Assembly (NCBI GenBank): GCA_051870875.1
Contig: JBJECG010000032.1
Location: 1 to 38,403 of the forward strand
Origin: Aphodosoma sp051870875
GTDB lineage: Bacteria > Bacteroidota > Bacteroidia > Bacteroidales > Paludibacteraceae
Direction: 5' to 3'
Length of the DNA: 38,403 nt
The translations under genes were made by a program, and so were the position numbers. This document shows positions 26,695 to 35,648 of the stretch, piece after piece. The notes under the pieces are model-generated. The model saw only the letters and a program-made list of their open reading frames with translations, was not told where the DNA came from and made no database searches. Position 1 is the first letter of the stretch, and each line of letters begins with the position of its first letter.

Positions 26695-27153
26695 ATGCAG
26701 ATAGGAGATAAGTTACCCGATATATTGGGCTGTAATCAGGATGGTAAAGAGATTAAGGCAACCGATTTTGCCGGCAGGAAACTGGCTATATATTTCTATC
26801 CAAAAGATATGACATCGGGTTGTACGGCCCAGGCTTGCAGTTTGCGCGATGGTTACGGGGATTTGAGAGCTGCCGGATATACAGTCCTCGGTGTAAGTGT
26901 CGACGATGCAAAAAAACACAGACGCTTTATCGAGAAAAATTCATTGCCGTTTGACTTGATAGCCGATACCGAACACCGGCTTGTCGAGCAATTCGGTGTG
27001 TGGGGAGAGAAGAAAATGTATGGCCGTGCGTATATGGGTATATTGCGTACTACATTCATTTTCAACGAGCAGGGTATTCTCGAACGTATCATAACTCCGA
27101 AAGAGGTAAAAACTTCCGCTCATGCCGGACAGATATTGGCACAACCAGAATAA
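26695..27153 (+). CDS. bcp: Thiol peroxidase Bcp/PrxQ
   Basis: Bcp-type peroxiredoxins reduce hydrogen peroxide and organic peroxides at the expense of thioredoxin. The 152-residue protein has the peroxidatic C43 in DMTSGCTAQACSLRD and the resolving C48 five residues later, the PrxQ arrangement with both cysteines in one helix. YFYPKD upstream and GVSVDDAKKHRRF downstream are also family features. The start at 26695 gives MQIGDKLPDI, a normal N terminus. recA has its own promoter directly after it. Confidence 0.95.
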   Translation: MQIGDKLPDILGCNQDGKEIKATDFAGRKLAIYFYPKDMTSGCTAQACSLRDGYGDLRAAGYTVLGVSVDDAKKHRRFIEKNSLPFDLIADTEHRLVEQFGVWGEKKMYGRAYMGILRTTFIFNEQGILERIITPKEVKTSAHAGQILAQPE

Positions 27154-27167
27154 AATGGTATTGGCAT

Positions 27168-27199
27168 ATTGTAAAGATGGAAATAAACTGTTAACTTTG
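27168..27199 (+). promoter_or_regulatory. Bacteroidota-type promoter for recA
   Basis: A perfect -7 box TAACTTTG lies at 27192-27199, with ATTG at 27168-27171 as the -33 element, 20 bp away. It starts just after the bcp stop and would give a leader of about 58 nt before recA. The -7 box is identical to that of the purE promoter. I see no obvious LexA-type palindrome. Confidence 0.65.
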
Positions 27200-27264
27200 C
27201 ATAGTGTCTTGATTATAGCGGCATTGAATTGTCTGATGTTGCGCAAAAACAAAATTATTTGATT

Positions 27265-28293
27265 ATGAGTGAAGAACAAACAGAGCAAACTAAAAAAGTA
27301 CCGTCTGCCGAAAAGCTGAAAGCATTACAGCTGGCTATGGACAAAATAGAGAAAGACCACGGTCGGGGTACAATCATGCGCCTTGGCGAAAACCATGTAG
27401 ATGATGTCAATGTCATTTCATCCGGATCTATCGGCTTGAACCTGGCTCTCGGCGTTGGCGGCTATCCCCGTGGCCGAATTGTCGAAATCTACGGCCCGGA
27501 GTCGAGTGGAAAAACCACGCTTGCCATACATGCCATAGCAGAGGCACAGAAGAATGGCGGTATAGCGGCCATCATTGATGCCGAACACGCATTCGACCGT
27601 TTCTATGCCGAAAAACTGGGCGTTGATGTTGACAATCTCCTTATATCCCAGCCCGATAGCGGAGAGCAGGCTCTCGAAATTGCCGACCAGCTTATCCGTT
27701 CTTCCGCCATCGACATTATCGTTATCGATTCTGTTGCCGCACTTACTCCGAAATCGGAACTCGATGGCGACATGGGCGAAAACAAAGTCGGCCTTCAGGC
27801 ACGTCTTATGAGTCAGGCTTTGCGCAAGCTTACTGCAAGTATCAACAAGACAAATACCACGTGTATATTCATCAACCAGTTGCGCGAGAAAATAGGCATT
27901 TCGTTCGGAAATCCCGAAACCACTACCGGTGGCAATGCCTTGAAGTTCTACGCCTCCGTACGCCTTGATATACGTAAGGTTACAACTCTAAAAGACGGAG
28001 ATACCTCGTATGGAAACCAAGTGCGCGTCAAAGTGGTGAAAAACAAGGTTGCACCTCCGTTCCGGAAAGCTGAATTCGACATTATGTTTGGTGAAGGAAT
28101 ATCACGCACAGGCGAAATCATCGACCTCGGCGTGGAAGCCGGTATCATCAAGAAGGCAGGAGCTTGGTTCAGCTATAACGATACAAAGCTCGGCCAGGGT
28201 CGGGATGCAGCGAAACGAATGATTGCCGACAATCCGGAACTTGCCGATGAGATCGAATCCCTCATCATGCAGCACCATCAAGAGCAGAAGTAA
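27265..28293 (+). CDS. recA: Recombinase RecA
   Basis: RecA forms filaments on single-stranded DNA, drives strand exchange and triggers the SOS response. From the ATG at 27265 it has 342 residues. Walker A GPESSGKT is at 77-84, followed by IDAEHAFD, the Walker B region DIIVIDSVAALTPKSELDGDMG, loop 2 INQLREKIGISFGNPETTTGG, and the KVVKNKVAPPFRKAEFDI block. The 12 extra open codons upstream begin near the -7 box and are rejected. It is probably a single-gene unit. Confidence 0.98.
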   Translation: MSEEQTEQTKKVPSAEKLKALQLAMDKIEKDHGRGTIMRLGENHVDDVNVISSGSIGLNLALGVGGYPRGRIVEIYGPESSGKTTLAIHAIAEAQKNGGIAAIIDAEHAFDRFYAEKLGVDVDNLLISQPDSGEQALEIADQLIRSSAIDIIVIDSVAALTPKSELDGDMGENKVGLQARLMSQALRKLTASINKTNTTCIFINQLREKIGISFGNPETTTGGNALKFYASVRLDIRKVTTLKDGDTSYGNQVRVKVVKNKVAPPFRKAEFDIMFGEGISRTGEIIDLGVEAGIIKKAGAWFSYNDTKLGQGRDAAKRMIADNPELADEIESLIMQHHQEQK

Positions 28294-28371
28294 CTACGGT
28301 ATTGCTCTGTCGCTTGTACTGAAAGCGGGCATGAATATTTTTGGATTTACGATAAGACTTGTAAATAGAAT

Positions 28372-28432
28372 ATGAAGGCAATATTGTCCTGAATGTTTTC
28401 CATCGGAAGCATCCGGGACAATATTGCTTCAT
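28372..28432. repeat. 61-nt near-perfect hairpin between recA and priA
   Basis: GCAATATTGTCC at 28378-28389 is the exact reverse complement of GGACAATATTGC at 28416-28427. The stem extends by ATGAA (28372-28376) against TTCAT (28428-28432) with one bulged G. The loop has a nested ATG...TTCC/GGAA...CAT hairpin. There is no T tract on either strand. It may end or protect the recA transcript. Confidence 0.7.
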
Positions 28433-28513
28433 GAAGGATTCCTGCTGATAACCAGTAAGTTTATCGTAGTGATTGTAGTATAGTCTATGCAAAATTTCCA
28501 TCACGAGACTGAA

Positions 28514-30946
28514 ATGTACAAGTTTGCCGACATAATACTGCCGCTGTCATTGTCTCAGGTCTACACGTATGCCGTTCCGGAATGGATGTCTGATGACATT
28601 GCCGAAGGCATGAGGGTGATAGTTCCGCTGGGACGGCAGAAATTCTATACCGGTATAGTACAACGTCTGCATAATGAAAATCCTCTTTATCCCGACATCA
28701 AACCCGTAACCACTGTTATAGACGACAGACCGACATTATTGCATTCACAACTGTGCCTGTGGCAGTTTGTGGCAGACTATTACTGCACCCCGATTGGCGA
28801 TGTGTACCGTGCGGCATTACCTTCTGCTCTCCGCATAGAGAGCGAGCAGGAAATCATTTTGGTGTCTGAAATGGTTGGAGAAGGCATATTCACATCCCGC
28901 CAACAGAACATCATCAACCGTCTGGCCGATGGAAAGGCACATCGTACTTCCGAATTTTCAGTCAACGAACTTAAATCTGTGAGACAGCTGGTAGAGCGTG
29001 GTGTATTGGCCAACCAGGAACATCTGACAGACGCTTACCGCCCGAAATATGTGACAGATGTAACTCTTGCACCGCAATACCGTAATGTTGAAGCCGTTCG
29101 GACTCTGATGTCAGAGATGAAACCGGCAAAAAAGCAGTGTGCAGCATTGGAGGCATATATTGCCGCATCGCCCGATTTCGCTCCTGTAGAACGCGCTGTG
29201 CTGACAAAACAGTACAGTATAGGCGCTTCTATTATCAAAGCATTGGCTGACAAAGATATATTCCGGATAGAACAACGCCAGATCAATCGCATCGACACTG
29301 TTCCGGTGGCGACTTCCCCTATTATGACACTGAACGATGTGCAACGGCAGGCTGCTGACTCGATCCGCCGGCAGTGGCAGCGGCACAATGTCGTGTTGCT
29401 GCATGGAGTGGCGGCTTCAGGCAAAACTCTCATTTACATGCACCTGATAGATGAGTGCATAAAGCGTGGTGGGCAGGCTTTGCTGCTGATACCGGAGACC
29501 GGCATGTCGCGACGCCTAACCCGGAGCATGAAACAGTACTTCGGCAACGCGATGGGTACATATCACTCGCAATGCAGCAATTATGAACGGGTGGAGATCT
29601 ACAACCATCAATTGTCAGATGCCCCGTACCAGTTGGTAGTCGGGATCCGTTCGGCTGTATTCTTGCCATACAAACGGCTGCAACTGGTGATAGTAGACGA
29701 TGAACATGATACTGGCTACAAGCAGTCTGACCCGTCGCCGCGTTATCACGGACGCGATACAGCCATATACCTGGCTGCAATCCACGGCGCGAAAACCCTG
29801 CTGGGCAGTGCTACGCCAAGCGTTGACACTTATGCCAACTGCCATTTTGGAAAATATGGATTGACAGTATTGTGTGAACGTTACGGTACCTCAGCGTCAA
29901 AAACGACGGTGGAGCTGGTTGATATGGTGAAATGCCGCCGCCAGCGTAGGCTGAAAGGGCATTTCTCGTTGGAAATGATAGAGGCTATACAGGAAACGGT
30001 GGCGGCGCATCATCAGGTGATAGTGTTCCAGAACCGCCGTGGCTTCGCCCCCTACGCTGAATGTGCAGATTGCGGCTATGTGCCGCGATGCCCGAATTGT
30101 GATGTGAGCCTCACTGCACACAACCATACGAGGGTGCTGACGTGCCACTATTGCGGCCACACTGAACCTTGGACCGAAGTCTGTCCTAAATGCGGAAAAC
30201 CGGCACTTACTACCCATGGTTTCGGTACTGAACAGGTTGAGGCTGAGCTGCGGCTGCTGTTCCCTGGCACCAACATAGCCAGGCTGGACTTGGATACATC
30301 GCGCTCCACCCGGACTTATGACAGAATATTTGCCGACTTGCAATCTGGTAAGACCGACATCGTGGTCGGTACCCAGATGGTGACGAAAGGTATTGACCTT
30401 GACAACGTTACTCTGGTATGCATACTCAATGCCGACAATCTGCTGTACCATGCCGACTTCCGTGCTTATGAGCGGGCATATCAGATAATGGTTCAGGCCA
30501 TAGGCCGCACGGGGCGGGGGGCGGAGCACGGGCGTGTGATGATACAGACTTCGCAAACCGCAAACCCTATTATGCAGCAGATTACCAATGGCAGATATGC
30601 GGACATGTTTGCAGCCCAGATGGTCGAACGCCATACATTTCACTATCCTCCTTATTACAAAATAGTGAAGATATTGGTGAAACATGCCGACAGTGATGTA
30701 TGCCGGCAGGCGGCGTTGCATATTGCCAACCGTTTGCGTCTGCGGTTCGGCGACAGGGTGCTGGGGCCTGATGCTCCGGCTGTAACCCGCATACAGAACA
30801 AATACATACAGCAGGTAATACTGAAAATAGAGAACAGTGCTCCGGTGGCGGAGGCAAAAAGTATTCTGATGGGCGAGATCAATGCCATCCGTTCAGTTAA
30901 ACCGTATAATGCGGTTTCCTGTTCGATTGATGTCGATCCCCAATGA
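28514..30946 (+). CDS. priA: Primosomal helicase PriA (divergent motifs)
   Basis: PriA restarts collapsed replication forks by loading the replisome outside the origin. The start at 28514 (MYKFADIILPLSL) matches the family; the open frame begins nine codons earlier. The protein has 810 residues. Walker A is GVAASGKT (298-305), where most PriA have GVTGSGKT. Motif II is DDEHD (395-399), where DEEHD is usual. LGSATPS follows. The zinc-binding region has CADCGYVPRCPNCD and then CHYCG and CPKCG. Motif VI reads IGRTGR in place of the common AGRAGR. The fold and identity are secure, and there is no sign of truncation. Confidence 0.94.
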   Translation: MYKFADIILPLSLSQVYTYAVPEWMSDDIAEGMRVIVPLGRQKFYTGIVQRLHNENPLYPDIKPVTTVIDDRPTLLHSQLCLWQFVADYYCTPIGDVYRAALPSALRIESEQEIILVSEMVGEGIFTSRQQNIINRLADGKAHRTSEFSVNELKSVRQLVERGVLANQEHLTDAYRPKYVTDVTLAPQYRNVEAVRTLMSEMKPAKKQCAALEAYIAASPDFAPVERAVLTKQYSIGASIIKALADKDIFRIEQRQINRIDTVPVATSPIMTLNDVQRQAADSIRRQWQRHNVVLLHGVAASGKTLIYMHLIDECIKRGGQALLLIPETGMSRRLTRSMKQYFGNAMGTYHSQCSNYERVEIYNHQLSDAPYQLVVGIRSAVFLPYKRLQLVIVDDEHDTGYKQSDPSPRYHGRDTAIYLAAIHGAKTLLGSATPSVDTYANCHFGKYGLTVLCERYGTSASKTTVELVDMVKCRRQRRLKGHFSLEMIEAIQETVAAHHQVIVFQNRRGFAPYAECADCGYVPRCPNCDVSLTAHNHTRVLTCHYCGHTEPWTEVCPKCGKPALTTHGFGTEQVEAELRLLFPGTNIARLDLDTSRSTRTYDRIFADLQSGKTDIVVGTQMVTKGIDLDNVTLVCILNADNLLYHADFRAYERAYQIMVQAIGRTGRGAEHGRVMIQTSQTANPIMQQITNGRYADMFAAQMVERHTFHYPPYYKIVKILVKHADSDVCRQAALHIANRLRLRFGDRVLGPDAPAVTRIQNKYIQQVILKIENSAPVAEAKSILMGEINAIRSVKPYNAVSCSIDVDPQ

Positions 30947-30955
30947 ACGCACTTT

Positions 30956-31846
30956 TCAGTTGCCGGTTTTATTGTTTCTGACGAGCTGTTGCTGGCGGAA
31001 GTCAGACGGAGACATGCCTACTTCTTTCTTGAAAAAATGATGCATGGCGTCAGGCGATGAAAATGCGTATGCATCGCTTATCTCCTGTATGGACATCTGG
31101 GTGCCTACAAGCAGATGCTTCAGTTCAAATACAAGGTGTTCGTTAAGCCACTGTTTGGCACTTATCCCTTTGATTTTCTTCACGACCTTGGACAGATGTT
31201 TGGCCGATATGTTCAATTCGTCGGCATAGAATGCCACTGACCGGTTTTCCCTTTCGTGCAGGTGTACAATCAGAGTGAAGCGGTCGAAGATGGATTCTGT
31301 GGCCGTCTTTCCGAGAGGCAGATTGGGCAGGTTGCGGTTGATCATGTTGTATAGGTCGAGGGTATAGCTGTACATGATGTTGAAGATTATGTCTTTTTGG
31401 AACAGGTTGCCTTTTTCGGTCATTTTGGATTCTATCAGGTCAAAATAACGCATGGCTTCATCCATAGCCACTTGTGTCATGTTCATTGTAGGGTTGGCAA
31501 TGAGGCATTCGAACATGACGTTTGGAAACCTGGATGTTATGTCTTTGACAAATGGCTGGCTGATGGTGGCATAGTGAGTCGTGAAGTCGGGACTGAGCGA
31601 GATGATTGATACCGTATGTCCCGGCATTATACAGAATATCTGGTCTTTTGAAAGTCTGCGGTGCTCCCCCTGCATTACAAATTCTGCACTTCCTCCGGTG
31701 CAGATGCCTGTGATACATCGTGTGCATTTGCCGTCTTTATCTGTGATGACGGTTATCTCATGGGTGTTGCGGTGTAATTCAACATCTTGATTGACTGCCT
31801 GTTTGAAGTAAAAAGATATGTTTGTCTGCGACACTTTGCGTGACAT
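30956..31846 (-). CDS. AraC-family transcriptional regulator
   Basis: The 296-residue protein ends in an AraC/XylS DNA-binding domain at about 190-290, with two helix-turn-helix units: LNISAKHLSKVVKKIKG and then MSIQEISDAYAFSSPDAMHHFFKKE with VGMSPSDFR. The N-terminal part looks like the cupin-type sensing domain of such regulators, but its ligand cannot be named. It is divergent from the vanY-like gene, and the shared region contains a palindrome with a -7 box facing each gene, which suggests self-control and control of that peptidase. Its stop is 9 bp from the priA stop, so the two genes converge closely. Confidence 0.92.
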   Translation of the reverse strand: MSRKVSQTNISFYFKQAVNQDVELHRNTHEITVITDKDGKCTRCITGICTGGSAEFVMQGEHRRLSKDQIFCIMPGHTVSIISLSPDFTTHYATISQPFVKDITSRFPNVMFECLIANPTMNMTQVAMDEAMRYFDLIESKMTEKGNLFQKDIIFNIMYSYTLDLYNMINRNLPNLPLGKTATESIFDRFTLIVHLHERENRSVAFYADELNISAKHLSKVVKKIKGISAKQWLNEHLVFELKHLLVGTQMSIQEISDAYAFSSPDAMHHFFKKEVGMSPSDFRQQQLVRNNKTGN

Positions 31847-31873
31847 AATCTGATTTTATGAATTTATAGTACC

Positions 31874-31911
31874 CAAAAGTACTGCTTTTTCGGGAAAATT
31901 CAGTACTTTTG
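31874..31911. promoter_or_regulatory. Palindrome with two outward-facing -7 boxes between araC-type and vanY-type genes
   Basis: CAAAAGTACTG at 31874-31884 and CAGTACTTTTG at 31901-31911 are exact reverse complements, separated by 16 nt that include TTTTTC/GAAAA. TACTTTTG at 31904-31911 fits the TAnnTTTG -7 box facing the peptidase gene, and the same box on the minus strand at 31874-31881 faces the regulator gene. I could not find good -33 elements, so operator and promoter roles are inferred. Confidence 0.6.
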
Positions 31912-31979
31912 AATGATATTTTCGTTGCCGTTCGCCATGGTTCGGCTTGTTTTGTCATTTGTCTGCAAAAAACATTGGC

Positions 31980-32678
31980 ATGAAACGCATGTTATTTTCT
32001 TTTTTTTGTCTGCTGCCATTGGCGTTGTCTGCAGCGGAACCGCCGTCGAAAGATATTCTGTTGGGTAAATTCAACCCTGCTGAAAAGGCGGATTTTGTAC
32101 GCATAGACGTGCAATACACTGACAAAAGCTGCATCTACATGCAGCGCGAGGCATACGGGGCTTATCTGAAAATGCGCGGTGATGCTTTGAAAGAGGGTAT
32201 TGAGCTTACAATCGTGTCGGCCACGCGCAACTACGATTCGCAGCTGGCCATATGGAACAGGAAATGGGACCGCCAGTCCGGCAGTGACAGTCTAAAGGTG
32301 CGCAGGATAATGCGTTATTCGTCGATGCCCGGTACCTCCCGTCACCATTGGGGTACGGATGTGGATTTCATATCTGTGGAAACCGGATACTGGACTCATG
32401 GACAGGGTCTGAAAGCATATCGGTGGCTTCAGGCCAATGCTTCAAAATACGGTTTCTTCCAGCCGTACACCGATGATCCGGAACGAACCGGATATGCCGA
32501 AGAACGCTGGCACTGGAGCTACTGTCCAATATCCGATGTGTACACCGGAATGTACAGAATTTTGATCAAACCGTCGGATATAAGCGGTTTCAATGGCGCT
32601 TATCTGGTGGAAAAGCTCGACATTATCAAGACACACGTATTGGGCATTGCTGAATGTGTACGGGTTGACGGAGAGTGA
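31980..32678 (+). CDS. Secreted M15-family D-Ala-D-Ala carboxypeptidase (VanY-like)
   Basis: This is a zinc peptidase of the LAS/M15 type that trims the terminal D-alanine of peptidoglycan stem peptides. From the ATG at 31980 it has 232 residues and a signal peptide (MKRMLFSFFC to about residue 18), so it works outside the inner membrane. Zinc ligands are H122 and D129 in SRHHWGTDVD and H178 in ERWHW, with E175 as the likely catalytic base. ATRNYDSQLAIWNRKW is also typical. Eleven upstream open codons would disrupt the signal peptide. It diverges from the AraC-type regulator. Confidence 0.92.
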   Translation: MKRMLFSFFCLLPLALSAAEPPSKDILLGKFNPAEKADFVRIDVQYTDKSCIYMQREAYGAYLKMRGDALKEGIELTIVSATRNYDSQLAIWNRKWDRQSGSDSLKVRRIMRYSSMPGTSRHHWGTDVDFISVETGYWTHGQGLKAYRWLQANASKYGFFQPYTDDPERTGYAEERWHWSYCPISDVYTGMYRILIKPSDISGFNGAYLVEKLDIIKTHVLGIAECVRVDGE

Positions 32679-32715
32679 GGTCTCGTTGAATGTACGGCGA
32701 TGAAAAACTCAGTTT

Positions 32716-32739
32716 TTTCATAAAAAAACATTACCTTTG
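32716..32739 (+). promoter_or_regulatory. Possible Bacteroidota-type -7 box for trmD
   Basis: TACCTTTG at 32732-32739 matches TAnnTTTG. The expected -33 position holds only a T-rich run (GTTTTTTC, about 32712-32719), which also belongs to an A/T-rich hairpin (ATGAAAAAC with GTTTTTTCAT) that may end the upstream gene. The leader to trmD would be about 110 nt. Confidence 0.5.
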
Positions 32740-32853
32740 TAGTCAGATAGTGAATTATTTGACGACATGCAGACGGCAGGACCGGTGTATTTCGTTGCCA
32801 ATAAATGTAAAACACATCAACACAATGTGTTGCAAGACATTAGTATAAAACGG

Positions 32854-33528
32854 ATGAGAATAGACATAATAACGGTCGTCCCGGAGATGCTGCAAGGACC
32901 GTTGACTTGCTCGATACTTAAACGGGCTCAGGACAAAGGGCTTGTGGAAATCCATGTACACAATCTTCGCGACTATACCACTGACCCGCATCGCCGTGTC
33001 GATGACTATGCCTTTGGATTCGGAGCGGGAATGGTGCTGCAGTGTGACCCGATATTCCGTTGTGTCGAACATCTGAAATCGGAGCGTACCTATGATGAAG
33101 TGATTTTTACCGCCCCGGATGGCGCGCGGTTTACACAGCCGATGGCAAACAGCTTGAGTATGCTGGACAACATCATTATACTCTGCGGTCATTACAAGGG
33201 AGTTGACCAGCGTGTACGGGACACTCTTATAACCAAGGAAATATCAATAGGCGACTACGTGCTGACGGGTGGTGAAATGGCTGCTGCCATAATATCCGAT
33301 GCCGTGGTCCGGCTTATACCGGGTGCGATAGGCGATGAACAGTCGGCTCTTTCCGATTCGTTTCAGGATAAGTTGCTGGCACCTCCGGTATATACCCGTC
33401 CGGCTGAGTACCGCGGTATGAAAGTGCCTGAGATACTTTTAAGCGGCAACGAACGCAGAATAGCCGACTGGGAATACGAAGTGGCTCTCGAACGGACACG
33501 GATCCTTCGTCCTGATTTGGTATGGTGA
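32854..33528 (+). CDS. trmD: tRNA (guanine-N1)-methyltransferase TrmD
   Basis: TrmD methylates G37 of tRNAs with SAM, preventing +1 frameshifts. With the ATG at 32854 the protein has 224 residues and starts MRIDIITVVPEML, as the family does; 29 open codons upstream are not conserved. FGFGAGMVL, LCGHYKGVDQR and the SPOUT-knot SAM site EISIGDYVLTGGE are present, as is the catalytic aspartate region SFQDKLLAPPVYTRP. It heads a translation-related group with the TtcA-like gene and serS. Confidence 0.97.
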   Translation: MRIDIITVVPEMLQGPLTCSILKRAQDKGLVEIHVHNLRDYTTDPHRRVDDYAFGFGAGMVLQCDPIFRCVEHLKSERTYDEVIFTAPDGARFTQPMANSLSMLDNIIILCGHYKGVDQRVRDTLITKEISIGDYVLTGGEMAAAIISDAVVRLIPGAIGDEQSALSDSFQDKLLAPPVYTRPAEYRGMKVPEILLSGNERRIADWEYEVALERTRILRPDLVW

Positions 33529-33574
33529 CAGCCGCCCGGACATCGTTTTTGCTTTTGGTTACACTTCCGACAAT

Positions 33575-34303
33575 ATGGCTGACATATTCGCAGATATTTG
33601 CATTAAGGCTGGCAAAGCTATGAAAGGTTACGGTATGCTTGCCGACGGCGACCGTGTGATGATAGGTCTGTCCGGAGGCAAAGATTCTTTGGCTTTGGTT
33701 GAAGTGTTGGCTGCAAGGCAGAAGATATTCAAGCCACGCATAACGGTGTTGGCATGCCATGTGAGTGTCGACAATGTACCGTACTTGGCCGACATTGGGT
33801 ATTTGGACCGCTTTTGTGCGGAGCTTGGAGTGGAATTTGTCCATGCGCATACAAGTTTTTCTCCCGACACGAAAGACCGTCGCGGCCCATGTTTCCTCTG
33901 CTCGTGGCACAGGCGCAAAATGCTTTTCAGAATTGCAGAAGAATACGGTTGCAGAAAAATAGCTCTCGGCCACCATAAGGATGACATCGTGGAGACGCTT
34001 ATGTTGAACCAGATATTTCAGGGGGCATACGCAACAATGCCGCCGGTATTGCATATGGATAAGTTCGACATGACTATAATACGTCCGCTGGCTTTGGTAC
34101 GTGAGGCGGAACTGGGCAGATTGGCCTTGGAGCACGAATATCGCAGACAGGTGAAAAACTGCCCTTACGAAACGGAAAGCAACCGCACCGACATCCGCCG
34201 TCTTATAACGGAGATGGAACGTCTCAATCCCGATGCCGTATCATCGGTATTCAATGCCATGTCAAACGTCAGGACACAATATTTGGCAACTGGCAAATCG
34301 TAA
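33575..34303 (+). CDS. ttcA: TtcA-like tRNA thiolation ATPase
   Basis: The 242-residue protein is a PP-loop ATPase with SGGKDS at residues 33-38 and the cysteine pair C106 and C109 in GPCFLC, as in TtcA, which makes 2-thiocytidine at position 32 of tRNA using an iron-sulfur cluster. GHHKDDIVETLMLN and a later single cysteine in KNCPYE support the TtcA branch over TilS. It is shorter than E. coli TtcA (about 311), so other members of the TtcA/TtuA group are possible. It lies 46 bp after trmD and 33 bp before serS. Confidence 0.8.
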   Translation: MADIFADICIKAGKAMKGYGMLADGDRVMIGLSGGKDSLALVEVLAARQKIFKPRITVLACHVSVDNVPYLADIGYLDRFCAELGVEFVHAHTSFSPDTKDRRGPCFLCSWHRRKMLFRIAEEYGCRKIALGHHKDDIVETLMLNQIFQGAYATMPPVLHMDKFDMTIIRPLALVREAELGRLALEHEYRRQVKNCPYETESNRTDIRRLITEMERLNPDAVSSVFNAMSNVRTQYLATGKS

Positions 34304-34336
34304 AAAAGCTGAACCTCAAAACAACATATATTGATT

Positions 34337-35611
34337 ATGCTTACACTTAAAGTCATTACCGAAAACCGCGATGAAGTCATTCGCCGTCTGGGAAGGAAAC
34401 ATTTCACACAAGCAGCCGAACTGATAGACCGTATAATAGAACTTGATACCCGGCGTCGTGCCACTCAGCGTGAGTTGGACAGCTCACTGGCCCAAATCAA
34501 CCGGATATCAAAAAGCATAGGCCTGATGATGAAAGAGGGTCGTAAAGCCGAAGCCGATGAAGCAAAGGCCGGCGTGTCTGCCCTTAAAGAGAAAAGCCGT
34601 ACCATGCAGGAGGCTATGGATGCTGCCCAGAACGAGATAACTGCAATACTGTTGCAGATCCCCAATATGCCTTACGATGAAGTGCCTGACGGACGGACCG
34701 CCGAAGACAATGTGATAGTGAAGACCGGCGGCATGGAAAAGCCTCTGCCCGAGAATGCCCGACCGCATTGGGAACTGGCCAGGAAATACGATCTCATAGA
34801 TTTCGACCTCGGTGTGAAAATAACCGGTGCAGGTTTCCCTGTCTATAAAGGTAAGGGTGCACGCTTGCAACGTGCCCTCATCAATTTCTTCCTTGATGAA
34901 GCTCAGGCGTCAGGATATCAGGAGGTGATACCTCCTACCGTTGTAAACGCCGCTTCTGGCTACGGTACAGGCCAGCTGCCTGACAAGGAAGGTCAGATGT
35001 ACCATTGCGAAGTCGATGACTTCTATTTGATACCTACGGCAGAGGTACCCGTGACCAACATATACCGCGATGTGATACTGGACGAAAACCAGCTGCCTGT
35101 CAAGAATTGCGCCTATACGCAATGTTTCCGTCGTGAAGCCGGTTCTTACGGCAAAGATGTGCGCGGATTGAACCGCCTGCATGAGTTCTCTAAAGTGGAG
35201 CTGGTGCGTATCGACACACCCGAACATTCCAAAGAGTCGCACCGTGAGATGCTTGACCACGTCGAGGGGCTGCTTGTAAAGCTCGAACTGCCATACCGCA
35301 TACTCCGCCTTTGCGGAGGCGACATGAGTTTCACATCCGCCATCTGTTATGATTTTGAAGTCTATTCTGAGGCGCAGAAACGCTGGCTTGAAGTCAGCTC
35401 TGTTTCCAATTTCGACAACTATCAGGCCAACCGCCTGAAATGCCGTTATCGCACAGCTGACAAGAAAACAGAGCTTTGCCACACACTCAATGGTTCGGCT
35501 CTTGCCTTGCCGCGCATCGTCGCCGCTCTCCTCGAAAACAACCAGACTCCGGAAGGCATCCGCATCCCAAAAGCCCTTGTCCCATATTGCGGTTTTGAGC
35601 TCATAGACTGA
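34337..35611 (+). CDS. serS: Seryl-tRNA synthetase SerS
   Basis: SerS charges tRNA-Ser (and tRNA-Sec where present) with serine. From the ATG at 34337 it has 424 residues. The N-terminal part of about 110 residues is the long antiparallel coiled coil that grips the tRNA arm. The class II core follows: motif 2 FRREAGSYG, ELVRIDTPEHS, EVSSVSNFDNYQANR and motif 3 LNGSALALPRIVAALLEN. A TTG two codons upstream is possible but the ATG is preferred. The neighbours trmD, ttcA-like and radA lie on the same strand with short gaps. Confidence 0.98.
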   Translation: MLTLKVITENRDEVIRRLGRKHFTQAAELIDRIIELDTRRRATQRELDSSLAQINRISKSIGLMMKEGRKAEADEAKAGVSALKEKSRTMQEAMDAAQNEITAILLQIPNMPYDEVPDGRTAEDNVIVKTGGMEKPLPENARPHWELARKYDLIDFDLGVKITGAGFPVYKGKGARLQRALINFFLDEAQASGYQEVIPPTVVNAASGYGTGQLPDKEGQMYHCEVDDFYLIPTAEVPVTNIYRDVILDENQLPVKNCAYTQCFRREAGSYGKDVRGLNRLHEFSKVELVRIDTPEHSKESHREMLDHVEGLLVKLELPYRILRLCGGDMSFTSAICYDFEVYSEAQKRWLEVSSVSNFDNYQANRLKCRYRTADKKTELCHTLNGSALALPRIVAALLENNQTPEGIRIPKALVPYCGFELID

Positions 35612-35648
35612 ACCAACTTCACAATAACCACCATTTTGTATTAGTACC

